Position numbers and translations under genes: made by a program
In this document: piece after piece, positions 48,491 to 60,400 of the stretch
Layout of the letters: every line of letters begins with the position of its first letter
Position numbering within the stretch: position 1 is the first letter of the stretch
From: Acanthochlamys bracteata
Taxonomy: Eukaryota > Streptophyta > Magnoliopsida > Pandanales > Velloziaceae
Length of the DNA: 64,000 nt
Direction: 5' to 3'
Assembly (NCBI GenBank): GCA_019914995.1
Contig: CM034140.1
Coordinates: 5,828,001 to 5,892,000, forward strand
The notes under the pieces: generated by a model
Databases searched by the model: none
What the model was told of the DNA's origin: nothing
Seen by the model: only the letters and a program-made list of their open reading frames with translations

Positions 48491-49494
48491 CAAGATGGAA
48501 ACTCCCGTACGGAGCTCCAAATATTTTTCTCAAAATCAATGATTTCTGTGATTGATTCTACTCTCGTGCCAAACCTTGAACACTCTCAAGGATGCCTAAG
48601 CTTAATACCATTAAGTTTAGATGCTCATTTTTGTTTTTTGTTTTTTTCATTCACGGCTACAGTTCCAACCCAAATCATATCGATTAGCTTGTTAAGATAG
48701 GATTAGTTCAAGATCTTGATCTTGACATGTCGAGCTTTATTTCTTCCATAGATGGTTTTGATGGAAAATTGACTACTACGAACTATTTTAAGTTGTCAAA
48801 TTTTCATTAAATGATCTTTGAGAAACTCTGATTGAAAAGTTTTGTCATTGTTACAAATAATGTTGATGATGCGTAGAACCTGATAAAGGATTGACATAAC
48901 GAATTTTCAATTTTAGATGAAAAAACAAAAGAGCAGAATATTCCAAGAATATGTTGGAAGATCGGTTACAATGCCTTCTGTGTCGTAGGCATTAACTCAT
49001 AATGAAAAAAAAAAACTGAACTATGTCTTGTATTTCAATCTACTTATTTAATTATTTTATTTAAAGTTTTGACCCCATCTCAAACGGTAGCTCACCAGCC
49101 TAATTCATAGAGAGAAAGAGAGAGATCGAAGAAAAATAGTTCATTTATTTCAAATTATTGCATAATAAAAGGGTAATGAAATGCATAACCAATAATCTGA
49201 CATTATTCAGAAATCTGTGCTACTAATAATATGAAATTATAAATCTGGTCACTCGTTTACCTTAAAAAGGCGTGGTCTCTTACTGCCAAAAAAGCAGCTC
49301 TAAAATTCGTAGTTAAACTTGTGCATTCAGAAGACGCAATGAACCCCCTTTTGAAATGGAACAAAAGAAAACCGCTTAATTAGGTGTTCCTCTCCTTTAA
49401 GCACAAAAGAGGTTCTATGAGATTTTTCATTACATTTGAATGACAAAGTCAGAGGCAATGGAAAAAAGCAAGCAAGAGTTTCTGATAGAAGTAG

Positions 49495-51160
49495 GCATTA
49501 ACAAGTAAGAGAACCTATATATGCATTCTGACTCTTCTCTGTCCCATGTTTCCTCAGCAAATTTCTTGCATATCTTGGGTCATATTCTACCAAGACATCG
49601 CCAAATAGGATGGCTGATGTGACCTGGGAGTATTGTATCTTGAAGTAAGATCCTGTGAACCCATTGAATACATACATGGAAAGAGAACCGAAGTAAAAAA
49701 GGTTAGCAACAGACCTACCATAAGTCAATGCCACTACCAATATATTTCAAGTTGTGTATGTTTTGGGTTAAAAATATAAATCTGGAAGGTCCTTGAGATC
49801 TCCAATAACAAAAACTTAAGAGTGGCACAGTCCCAAGAAATTGACACAAACTTAAACACCATGCGTGAAGCAGGAAATGACCTGGTTTATCAGGAATTTT
49901 CTAGGGAGCACCGCGATAACCCTTCAGGGTATGGATAGCATCTTCAGCCTATAACAGAGAGGCATAGTAAAGGGCTGACTTCACTGATAACTAAAGGGGA
50001 GAAAAGTCATTGGTGTTATCAAGAACAATTATCAGCAAAACAGATTAACTACAAATTAAGAAAAAAATAACACATTAATGAAAGAGCTACCATTACCCGA
50101 ATAAGACAATATATATACATACATATATATATATATATATGTCTGTAAGATAAATAGGATATTTTCTTCTACAAATTTCTGCAGTCATTGCAACCATGTA
50201 GTAAGTTCATGTTGTATATATAGCAACATCAAATCTAATGCTGCCTGCTTTTCCAATCATAGACAATGGAACAAACAAAAAACATATGAAGGCATATACA
50301 GAGAAGTAAGAGCGTGTAGGCCTCTGTCAAGCATGCAATGATATGTTGCAAAACATAAGCATGTAAATCATCATGTTTAACCAAGTGGGATACAGCGTTG
50401 ACTTGATACTTGCATAGTGCATTAGAAACCTTAGCTGGTTCAAGTTTTTCGTAATTTATGTAAGCTACTATCGAATACAACACAAGTTGTCATATTCAAG
50501 GATCAATAATTGGGAAAAAAACATAGAACTAAAAGATCATTTTCATTACTAAAACCACTAATTAGAATACAACTGAAATTTTACATCACCAAGCCAAACT
50601 GTATAAAGAAGAAAGAAGAAAATTAAAGCCTGTACAGAAAACATGAACATCTTATCGGCCTTAATAGTCGTAATTAGGTTCATATAGTGCTCACAACTAA
50701 TTTTCATACCAGAAAAGGAATAATGACATTCGAGGTACTGTAGCAAACCAAGCAGACAAAATCTCCATAAAGATTTCTAACATTTAAGCACGACTGGGAG
50801 CCCATCTACTAGTCAAATTAATGTATATTATTAATGACAAAACACATGGCTTATAAAGATGATCAAAATATCCAAACAATATCACCTACATACCAAATAA
50901 TCACAAAATCAATTATAAGGAAAAAAGTTCAAATTCAGGCGAGATTTTGAAACCCAGCCCACCTTAGACACTGGATTGGAGAAAGATATACCAGCTCTAT
51001 TTGTAGATCATGTCAGGTGTCAACCATTGTAGCACTATCAGTATCAGAACAGAGTCAAGGGAAATCTTCATAGAATTCAACCTTATCCCTTAGGCATTTG
51101 TTCAAGGGGAGATTGGAGCTCCCACTATCTGTTATTGAAGTGCTACACTCCCTCTGCAGC
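49495..51160 (-). other. Exon-like blocks of an unrecognised minus-strand gene
   Basis: Three stretches look like exons. At 51153-51055, CTGCAG precedes codons for RECSTSITDSGSSNLPLNK. At 49950-49910, TTATAG precedes AEDAIHTLKGYRGAP, then a stop. At 49660-49498, ACAG precedes an open run containing YSQVTSAILFGDVLVEYDPR and then YARNLLRKHG. They cannot be joined into one frame, and I recognise none. They may be a dead gene or 3' exons of something alternatively spliced. The region between is unremarkable apart from a TA microsatellite at 50109-50140. Confidence 0.25.
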
Positions 51161-51779
51161 CAATGGAAACAATATGGAAGAAATTATGAATAATGCTTAA
51201 TCCTAGCTGATCTCAATATAGGTTTTTTCTAAGGAAACATTTGAAATATTGCTCCGATAGGACTTCTTATGTCAGGATATAGGTCGAAAAATAACATTCT
51301 TTTTCGGGTGGTCTACGACCCACTGTTCAATCTATTAGTAATAAAATAAAAAATACCAGTAAGTCTATGTGTGTTATCAATATCTCTAAGTGTAATTCGT
51401 TAGAACATGGACTTTTACCTTTCTCCTAGAAATAAAGGGAAGAGTTTGAACCTACTGAATAGATATGTACCATAAAAGACAAAGGAAAGGAAAGAACAAA
51501 ATATAGAGCATACGCAAATAAGTAACTATTTAACAATTAATACAAATGATTCATTCGTGTAAATAAGAGTAACACTTTAGGTACCATCTTGTGTCCCTCT
51601 TTTTGAACCCCTCTTTATTGTGCGGTTGGGATAGGATAAATAACATGCCTCAAAATGGGTGCTTAAAATGAAAGGTGGCTTTCTAAAAAAGACTGCATAA
51701 AGGTTTACACAAGAATATCTCATAACAATACTTAAAAAAAAAATCTGACTAATTTGAAATTAAAAAGTTGACCAGAAAC

Positions 51780-52020
51780 AATAACAACAAACTAAGTCTT
51801 TATCCCAATCAAATTAGAGTCGGCAAAATCCTTGGTCATTTCTCAGTATAATCGGGCTTTGGTACAACACGTCTGTAGTAGGGTACGCTCTAACCAGAAG
51901 CTTATTTATGTTCATGTCATTAGAATTGACAAAGGTTTACAGTGGCGGTCAACCTATCACAACCATCCTCTTTTATCCGGGCTTAGGATCGGCTACGAAA
52001 AACATTTCAATGATTATTAT
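51780..52020 (-). mobile_element. RTE-type LINE 3' fragment
   Basis: The plus strand reads ACAATAACAACAAACTAAG, then CTTTATCCC, then GAGTCGGC. The same order occurs at 53664-53712, where it lies just downstream of an RTE reverse-transcriptase relic. It is therefore the 3' end of the same LINE class, on the minus strand. A further block (TTTATCCGGGCTTAGGATCG, about 51970-51990) is also common in such 3' regions. Confidence 0.5.
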
Positions 52021-52675
52021 TAAATTAGACTTTCCATGTTTAGGCAATATGGAAAGGAATTAGAAAGATAAACGACCTAACATGACTACTCTTTCTGTTT
52101 AACTAAATTAGAATCCCTATAATTTTTCTTGTATGATTAGACTTTCTAAACTACTAATAAAGTTGTGTTTGGTCATCAAAAAGCACACCTAAAATTTAGT
52201 ACCATGTTGTAAACAAGCTGCGGAGCTAATCTAAACTATGAAAGCCTCTGTTCACCAAAGTGACTTATATTGCAAAAATATTGAAAACTACAAAAAAAAT
52301 AACCTCACTAATAGGTTCAATACCTAGTACATCACTAAAGGAAGTTTTACTTTCAAGAAGTACCTCACGCACCTATATACTAATTAAGCTATTGAATTAC
52401 TACAATCAGCAATGCCAAAGAATAACTCTTCAAGAAGCTTTACCCAAAAAAGTCGTTTAAAGAGACTCCTGACAGTAGAAAAATGTATCATTTATATACA
52501 TTCTTAGTCATCTCTTCCAAGAATCGTGCACGAAGTTCAGTGAGTAATATAACAGGATTAAGATCATATTGCACTTCATCTCATTCAAGAGAGAATTCTG
52601 ATAAACAAAAGAATACACAAATTTAATTCAAATAGAAGTATTAAAAAATAAAAATATTTCTAAGACAGTATCTTT

Positions 52676-52772
52676 CTCTCTCTCTCTCTCTCTCTTTATA
52701 TATATATATATATATATATACATATATATACATACATATATATATATATACATATATATACATACATATATA
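52676..52772. repeat. Compound TC / TA / CATA microsatellite
   Basis: A (TC)n run of about 11 units is followed by (TA)n with CATATA and CATACATA interruptions. It borders the MITE on its left; a (TA)n run also borders it on the right (53166-53183). The ORF across it (52628-52846) is low-complexity. Confidence 0.9.
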
Positions 52773-53157
52773 GGGGAGGGATATGGCACTCTCTCCTTAA
52801 AGGCATTCCCTCTCCGGTTTATAGTCAGGATGACATCCAAATCCAATCTCCACCGTTGGATATAAAAAACTATGGTTAGATATTTACCTATAAAATTTCA
52901 GCTCAATCGGACCACGAATTTACCTCCATCCGATCATTTTTTTTTATCAAGATGATAAAAATAATACAACATATATATTTTTAAATTTTCTTACTTTCTG
53001 TTATTTTGATCAAGTGATCGGATAGAGGTGAATTCGTGGTCTGATTGGAAATTTTATGGGTAGATTTCTAACTCATAATTCTCATATCCAACGGTAGAGA
53101 TTAAATTTAAACATCACTCCGGCCATAAATCAAAGAGGGAGTGCCCGAAAACCCCCC
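52773..53157. mobile_element. Large fold-back MITE, TA-flanked
   Basis: A 385-bp element whose two halves are near mirror images. The left arm has GGGGAGGG, GGCACTC, AATCTCCACCGTTGGATAT and GACCACGAATTTACCTC. The right arm, inverted, has GGGGGG, GGGCACTC, AATCTCTACCGTTGGATAT and GACCACGAATTCACCTC. TA lies directly outside both ends (52771-52772 and 53158-53159), which fits a Tc1/mariner (Stowaway-like) MITE. The arms are about 165 bp with a short AT-rich centre. Confidence 0.75.
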
Positions 53158-53660
53158 TATCCCTTCATATATATATATATATATTACCTCAAAGATTAAG
53201 ATAATCTCATTATTAGTAGAAAATTGTTATACCCACTTTCCTCTTATAGCTAGAGATTCCACTATAAATATTTATTATAGAAAACTTACAAAAAATACCT
53301 CCTAATTAATTAGTCTCCGTAAACTATTCAAACAATTCTCTATCATCGAAGAAGATTTCGCGACCTCACTCTTATAGACATAGATTAGGAAAATTTTCAC
53401 TCTAGAATTTAATCTCTCATAAAGCATATCTATTTCTTTTTTTCCTTCAAAGTTGCCCCATTTAATATCTCTCATAAGAAACATAGGTGAACTTCTAAAG
53501 GCATAAAAAGTTATTATCTTCCATCTAAAATTAGTTGTATTTTGACTATTTCATGTTAATGACATCATCCGTCGAACATATTTCATTGGACCAGTTTGCT
53601 TAATGCACATACAGCGTGTGCAAGTGGGTTGCATAGGATCCCAATCTTATAAAATTTGTA

Positions 53661-54750
53661 CCCAACAACAATAAGAACAAACTAAGCCTTTATCCCTCTC
53701 GAGTAGAGTCGGCAACAAGAATCTGTTTTCTTCATCTCTTACTATATAAAAACAGATCCAACAAAAATTCCAATTCTTCTAAATCCTTCGCCACCACCTT
53801 ATGCCAAGTTAATTTTTATCTACCTTTTTTTTCTCCTAAAGTGTTCAATTAAAATCACGTCACTCTTGTATACTACAGCATCTTTAAATGTATGCAAGAC
53901 ATGCCAAACCATCTAAATCTACTTTTTCTTAACTTGTCCTCATAAGCGCCACAAGTACTTATTGACGAATATTCTCATTACGTATTTTTTTCATTCTATT
54001 AAATCCACATATTTATTTTAACATTCTCATTTCTCCTACATTTATATTATAAACATCTTGACCTTTAATAATCCAGCACTCACTACCGTACACATTGTAG
54101 GCTGAATGACTATTTTATAAAACAAACTCTTTAGTCTTTGAAAGAATTTTCTTATCACACAAGATTCAGTAGCACCTCAGCGGTTCATCCATTATGTTTT
54201 TAATTATATACATAACATATTCTTCAATTCTTCCTTCATTATGAATAATCCAACCTAAATATTTAAACTTATTACTCTGCGGTACAGTACAATCTTCTAT
54301 GGCAACAATAATATTATCATTATTTTTATATTTACTAAAATGACAATACATGTATTTTGTCTTAATCCTATCTAATTTAAAATCCTTAGATTCTAAGGTT
54401 CTCCTCCGACATTCCAATTTCTAGTTTAATCTCTTTTTCTTATCTTTTTTTTTTTTTTGTTTCATCAACTAAACTATATCATCGGCGAATAACATATACT
54501 ACAATACTTCATCCTTAATATCCATTACTAAAACAAATAGATAAAAACTTAAAGCTGAACTTTGATATAAACATATAGTAATAAAAAGCTCTTTACTAAA
54601 ATCACCATTACAGTATACTCTAGTGATTACTAATATCACCATTATTACAGTAAACCTATAGTATTTGCACCCTAGCGCACAATTATTGGAAACATGTTGG
54701 TGCAATCGTTTCTCCACTCTTTTGATTAAACTTAATGATATCAACAGATT
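53661..54750 (-). mobile_element. RTE-type non-LTR retrotransposon relic
   Basis: A minus-strand LINE, 5'-truncated. Reverse-transcriptase blocks occur in order: ELFITICLYQSSALSFYLF, then VLVMD (54600-54515), a decayed form of the RT motif with ..GLHQGSALSPYLF; then RRTLESKDFKLDRIKTKYM and FKYLGWIIHNEG, then IEE (54410-54205), which is typical of plant RTE. A 3' region follows with GCCGACTC, AAAGGCTTAGTTTG and a TTATTGTTG tail ending at 53661. Stops and frameshifts make it inactive. Confidence 0.8.
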
Positions 54751-54751
54751 A

Positions 54752-55116
54752 GGGCGTGTTCAAATGCACATAAGTGTGTTTTGCAACAAAAAAAAAATGA
54801 GAAGTGGAGTTTCTTGAAAAACGGGTTGAAAGTGGAGCTCTCGGAGACCTACATTCTAACGGGGCCTCCTCTAGTCTTTCAAACTACTCCCTCCCACCGA
54901 TCATTAGGTTTAACTATGCAATGGGTTCGCTATTTCAATTATTTATTGAAGTAAGTTGGAAATGAAATTTATTTTTTGTATTTTAAAGTAGGTTGGAAGT
55001 GAAGTATAGTAACTTTCAAGTGTAGTTTGGAGTTGAGTGTACATTTGAAACAGGTGAATGTCCGAGATCCAATTTTGGCAGGAAAAACTAAAGTTCCGGG
55101 CCTTTGAAATACGCCC
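54752..55116. mobile_element. PIF/Harbinger (Tourist-like) MITE
   Basis: 365 bp. The left end is GGGCGTGTTCAAATG and the right end, inverted, is GGGCGTATTTCAAAGG. TTA lies directly outside both ends (54749-54751 and 55117-55119), the 3-bp target duplication of PIF/Harbinger elements. There is no coding capacity. It lies at the 5' limit of the RTE relic. Confidence 0.75.
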
Positions 55117-55119
55117 TTA

Positions 55120-55578
55120 GTTCCACTAAATTCAAATAGATGATTATTTCATCATTGATCCACGACTCAAATTGCTTCACAAGGATTGATAGTGCTAGTG
55201 ATTTAAATTTAAAATTAATTACTTTTGAAGGGTAATGAAAATAAAACACAAGGTCTTCCAATTTATTGCTTTTACTATCATAACTTGTATATAAACCTAT
55301 CGATAAAGCTAATTTAATTTTAATCTCTTCCGCGCGAATCACATAGATCAATCATATGTAGACATTAAAGGCTGAAATTGCATCACAAGGATACAGTGCC
55401 AGTGGCTTGTGCCATTCTAGCATGCCTAAAATACAACTAACTAAATGCAATTTTGTCTTATTCTCCATTAAGCACGCCTTATCCCACTATGTATGACAGG
55501 TTCACTACATGAGTAATGCAAATATCATGAATATTCACAAAATCCTACAAGTGCATGTCAAACTAAGCCCATACTACC
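55120..55578. other. Unassigned interval
   Basis: The minus-strand open frame 55088-55351 shows no family signal and overlaps the MITE end. No other structure is seen. Confidence 0.4.
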
Positions 55579-55710
55579 TGTCACGGGCCTAGAGTTTTGA
55601 TCTTAGCTCGTGCGGTACTTAGTCACACTCCTTTGTGGCTAAGTCAGCCTTTCACCCAAATGAGCTATTAAAGATAGCTAAGAAAACTTGAATGGTCTAG
55701 AGGGGAGAGT
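55579..55710 (-). repeat. 3' LTR stub of copy B
   Basis: Matches 56919-57050 from TGTCACGGGCCTAGAG through AACTTGAATGGTCTAGA, then breaks off into gag sequence. Its sequence resembles copy A's LTR at some positions where copy B's own 5' LTR differs (e.g. TGCGGTACTTAGTCAC). Confidence 0.75.
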
Positions 55711-56884
55711 TTATTCCATTTTGAACATGTACTAACCATATGATATCCATCACAAAGGAAGCATTTTAAAGGATTCTTACCATTCCCTCTATTGTTACCA
55801 TTGCTTCCTTTACCTCTATAGGAGCCTCCCTTGGTCTTTGGTGAGTCAACCGTTGCTTCTTTGACTTGATAGCTATCTCCACCGCCATTGTCCTTGAAGT
55901 CCTCTCGAGGCTTATATTTTTGGGGCCGTTGGAACTCTATAAAAGACTCAGCAGCTATGGCAATGGTAGAGTTGAGATTTTGAAGTCCTCTACGTTGAAT
56001 CTCCAATCTCGCCCATGTTTGCAATCCGTCCATGAAAGCAAAAAGAGCCTCCCTCTCTGAAAAATCAGGGATCTCTAAGATTAACTCCGAAAACTCCTTG
56101 ACATAGTCTCTTATACTGCCCCGATGGGTCAAGCGCCGAAGCTTTGCCCTTGCCTCATCCTCGGCATTCACCGGATAGAATTGTTGTTTAAGTTCTCTCT
56201 TGAACTCTTCCCAGGTGACAATGGTGCAGGTCCCCCTCTCAATCTCGGCATGCCTCCTCCTCCACCATACCATTGCGGTATCTTCAAGATGAACAATGTC
56301 ATGATCGATCTTACCTGCATCCTCCGTGATGCCGGTATTCCTAAAAAGTTGCTCCAAGCTCCAAAGGAAGTTATCAATCTCCTTCGCATTCCGCGCACCC
56401 TTATACGTCTTGGGTTTTAAAACATCCATCTTCGAAGGAGTTGAAATTAAGGGTACGGCGGAAACTGCCCCTTATGTAACCGCCATCTTGCAAAGTACCT
56501 AGTCCCTTCGGACATCCCTCAATTCGTTAGCCAACCTTGCGACATCTCCCTAAGAGTAACTTTCCTGCTAAGAGCATGCACATCACCCAAGAGAGAGTCT
56601 TTAAGAGCCTTACCTTGGCGAGACGATGATTCGGCCACCACATTCAAGGCACCTTGCATCTCCCCACGAAGCTCTTCTTGTCCCTTCTCGAGCTTCTCGA
56701 TGCTTTGGCCCAACTCTTCGAACTAGTCCATCTTATCGGCCATAGCAAGCTCTACCGTAGCGAGCCTTGCGTTCACGTCCGCTGTTACGTCCCTAGACTT
56801 CTCTTTCCGTTGGCGACTGCTCTCGGAAGCTCTCCTTTCAATCTCCATTCTCTCATGGATGGTAACATCGCTTCCGCTTGCCAT
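55668..56884 (-). pseudogene. gag polyprotein relic, Ty3/gypsy copy B
   Basis: The start MASGSDVTIHER (56884) opens the coiled-coil N-terminus. A stop near 56724 and a frameshift near 56520 break it. The core is open from 56429 for 253 codons: AMVWWRRRHAEIERGT, WEEFKRELKQQFYP, LRRLTHRGSIRDYVKEFSEL, then LFAFMDGLQTWARLEIQRRG, as in Retrotrans_gag. A zinc knuckle follows (CFLCDGYHMVSTC, spacing CX2CX3HX4C, one residue short of the usual CX2CX4HX4C). The frame then runs into the LTR stub and stops, so the last dozen or so residues are LTR-derived. Confidence 0.85.
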
Positions 56885-56918
56885 TTGTGACTGGCAGAAC
56901 CTTATCTCTAATACCACT

Positions 56919-57430
56919 TGTCACGGGCCTAGAGTTTTTACCTTGGCTCGTAGGGCACTTAATCACACTCATTTATGACTAAGTCCGCCTTCACCCAAAT
57001 GAGCTATCAAAGATAGCTAAGAAAACATGAATGGTCTAGAAGGGAAGTAAGAAACACTTGAAGAGAGCTTTTGGAAGGAAAGCTTTATATTACTTTGGCT
57101 TGGTACAACTCTTATTTGATTTGCTTGATGCCTCAAATGGGGGTCCTTATCCTCCTATTTATAGCTCCTCCACCTCCTCAACGCGACGGTGGAGATTGCT
57201 TTGATCGTACGGTGGAGAATACATTGTTCAGAAAGTTCTTACATAATATCCCTTACAAAAATCTCCACCTTTTTAGAGTATTGCATAATCTACTCTAAAT
57301 TCATGCCAACTATCCTTTATCTAAAGTATTCTACCGTACTCTAGACTTGGCTTATGTACAACATATTTTTACCTAGGCAAAAAGCATTTTACCAAAGTAA
57401 TTTCGACGGGAAGAATAGCTAAAATAGCCA
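56919..57430 (-). repeat. 5' LTR of copy B
   Basis: About 512 bp, TG..CA on the minus strand. It matches 711-1220 throughout, with scattered substitutions. The TATA box (TATAAATA, minus) is at 57156-57163. The primer-binding site next to it (56905-56916) has decayed to TGGTATTAGAG. Confidence 0.8.
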
Positions 57431-60400
57431 TAACTACCTAACCCCATACATGGGTTTGAATGGCTATAACAATTCCCTAATCAATGCTAAGTAAGCTATT
57501 TAGTAAAGAAATAAACTACAAAAATTCAAGTCAACTTTTCATTTTAGAAACTATGCACTCTTTCAACCTTATGCTTCGATTTCACATATAATTTTTACAT
57601 AAAGAAAGGATAAATCACACATGTGCTTTTAATACGTTATTGATATTTCAAATTTAGAGCAAGCATGTAAAGCTTTTCGATATATTAATTATGAAGCCCA
57701 TCTTATACACGTCTATATCTGTTACCCAAAGAATTCAACTAAAAATATTGATTCCCTTCTCTTACAAGAAAACTAGGCCAACTCCTACAAATATTAATGA
57801 ACCCAAGAAATAGAACTCACAACTAGAAGAAAGATTTTGCAATATATAACAAGTAAAACAATAATGTATCAAAGCTATCAAACTTAGTTATCGTAAATCT
57901 AAATGCTCTCTAATGTATATCATGGCACATTTTTGTATAGACTTAAACAAGGATGTTTTTTGTTCTAAGCCCTAATATAGAAAAGCAAAACAATACAAAT
58001 CATTAGACCTCAATCTATCTAACTTGTTTTTCCATCGCATTACTATAATTGTACATATGTGAGGAACAATTATTGAAGTTGTTTGTTCCTAATAATTTAT
58101 CTATAAAACATGCCTACAAAAAATTATTCATGTGAATTACCAAATAATTTCGAGCTTGCAGATTGAATAAGACGTGTAGAATTGGTACCTCAACTTTAAG
58201 TGGAATTTGGGTCCCTAAACTAAAATGTAGGTTCAATATAGTTCTTAGGTTGATTTTGGTAAAATGAGTAAAATTCCAATTTACCATTACTTTTAGACAA
58301 AACTACACTAAAATGCACAACACATATTAATAGATACTTCCAAGAGAAAAGTAGAAATCCAAACCAAATAAAGTAATTTGAACATTTATTGCAAAATAGA
58401 AAGTAAACTTAAAGAGTCCTGCTTTTACTGATACCAAAAGAAATTTAAAGAGTCATGCTTGTCTAATACCAGTATATTCTACAATTTCAGCTATTACAAG
58501 TAATATTTGTAAATTTAGAGTTCAAATTAGTAGCTATACTGGGTTACTTACATAAGATTCTATCGACTCTTTATAAGGAGGGCTAAATTGCAATAATATG
58601 ATTCAATTCAAGGACAAAGGTGCAGCTCCATTCCTCCATCCGATGACCAAATTCGAACTTGAGACCTAGGTAAAGAACTGAATCAACTTCCAAGCCATTG
58701 AATATAGAGAGAAATAGATAATGGTTGTGCCACAGTTGAGATGAACATATACTTGGGAGAGCATTAATATATGGTAAAAATATCAATACCTACTTCCCAA
58801 GTAACAGTTCAATAAAATATCTAGACACCAAAGCCTATATTTCTACTGAACTAAAATTTTGTTTATCAATATCTTACTTGTTAAAGGACGAATTATAATG
58901 GACGAATTTCATATCTAAAACTGCAATTACCACTTTTTCATACTTAAATATGTATTTTAAAAATAAAAATTTGAATTATTTCATGTAGTTTTTATTTCTA
59001 ACTTCTTTTAAAAGAACATGAGATAAACAAGTTGATGATCTTGTGTACTTAACTTATTGACACTACTTTATTGACTTATTCCTAAAAACCAATTCTCAAA
59101 ATGGCAAAATACATGGGCTGTTGCTGTAACTTTTGCTTTACTTCTTTTGGTAGTTGTTCGCTTAAACTTTAGTTGCAAGTAAAATTTGTTTTTCTATAAG
59201 AGTTACACAGTAGTCGAAAGAAGAACCCAACCCTCAATCCATGTTTACTTCTTTCACTTTTCATGATTAAGAACCTTATTTACATACGGATGAAGACCTC
59301 CCACACGGTTATACACACGCATGTCACTAAGTAATCAGAAACATACTATTTAAATATGTATTCTTCAGACCTCCCTATCCAAATTCCAAGTAAAGTTAGT
59401 AGGAACAAAAACGTACTTCCCACATTCCTCTTTTGGTAAGTGGTAGTGATACATTATACCACTCCGATTAAACTTGTCTTGTTAGTTGATACATACTAAT
59501 CATTTGCTATTATGCGCATCACACGTGCTTATACTTAGTTTATCAAACTAAGGATTAAAATTAAAACTCTTAATGATATTGACGAATTTTGATTTTGTAT
59601 AAGAATATGAAAAAAATTGAGATATTGCCCTAAGATGTTATTGCACCAAAATATCACTCAAAATTTTTACATCAGCAGCTGCCAAATTAGGTAGATAACT
59701 TTACAGTAGCAGCTGTACTAATTAAGTAGATAACTTTACATCACCAGCTGTCCTAATTAGGTAGGTTACACTCCAAGGGACTGGAAAAACATAAAGATTG
59801 CATCTGAAAATGATAAACATGATAAGCAACCTAAATGCTCACCATATATTGCAATAACAAAAGTCAAAGTTTCATTGATACATTGAGCCATGTGAATGAA
59901 AGCATTTTTCCTAGGCAAGTTGATGAAGATATTTGGTTTAGAACATACAAAAATGTAGCACAAAATAATATTTATGACTAGAAAATATCATAGAGATGCT
60001 ACCTATGATGCTATAGAAAAGAAAAAAAAACTTTCTAGTTGCTATTCTTAAAGATTTGAATGGTAAGAATCCTTAGAGAAATGTACTTCAAGAAGTATAT
60101 CTACAAAACAATGAGCTTGTAGAAAAAGTTTATGCTAGAGCAGAGTAACTCACAGTAGGGTGGTAGCCATTGACACTTGAATAAGCACCAGAAACTACAA
60201 ACAGCCAACTTTCTATGCCAATCAGCATAGTTTGAATCTCTGTGGAAGGCCCAACTTCACCAGAAATATGCATCAGATGGAAGCAGTGTGATTCTGTGCA
60301 CATGTTTGATGATAGGGACCAATTAAATCCAAAATAAGTCTAAGAGTCCAAAATCCATGACGAGTTAAAAAGTAGCCATAAAAGCTAGAACCAAACAACC

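Larger units (their letters stand above)
55579..57430 (-). mobile_element. Ty3/gypsy LTR retrotransposon, copy B, internally deleted
   Basis: Same family as copy A. On the minus strand: full 5' LTR (57430-56919), primer-binding site, gag (56884 to about 55715), then directly a 130-bp stub of the 3' LTR (about 55710-55579). Protease, reverse transcriptase, RNase H, integrase and most of the 3' LTR are missing, so this is a deletion derivative. CTACC lies directly outside the left end (55574-55578) and again at 57434-57438, three bases beyond the TG/CA right end. It is a possible target duplication, but not an exact fit. Confidence 0.85.

Noticed and set aside
50109-50140. TA/CATA run as a promoter
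   Set aside because: Simple microsatellite with no gene start next to it.
52628-52846. 72-codon ORF rich in Tyr, Ile and Val
   Set aside because: It is a translation of the TA/CATA microsatellite.
55088-55351. 87-codon minus-strand ORF
   Set aside because: Overlaps the Tourist-like MITE end and shows no similarity.
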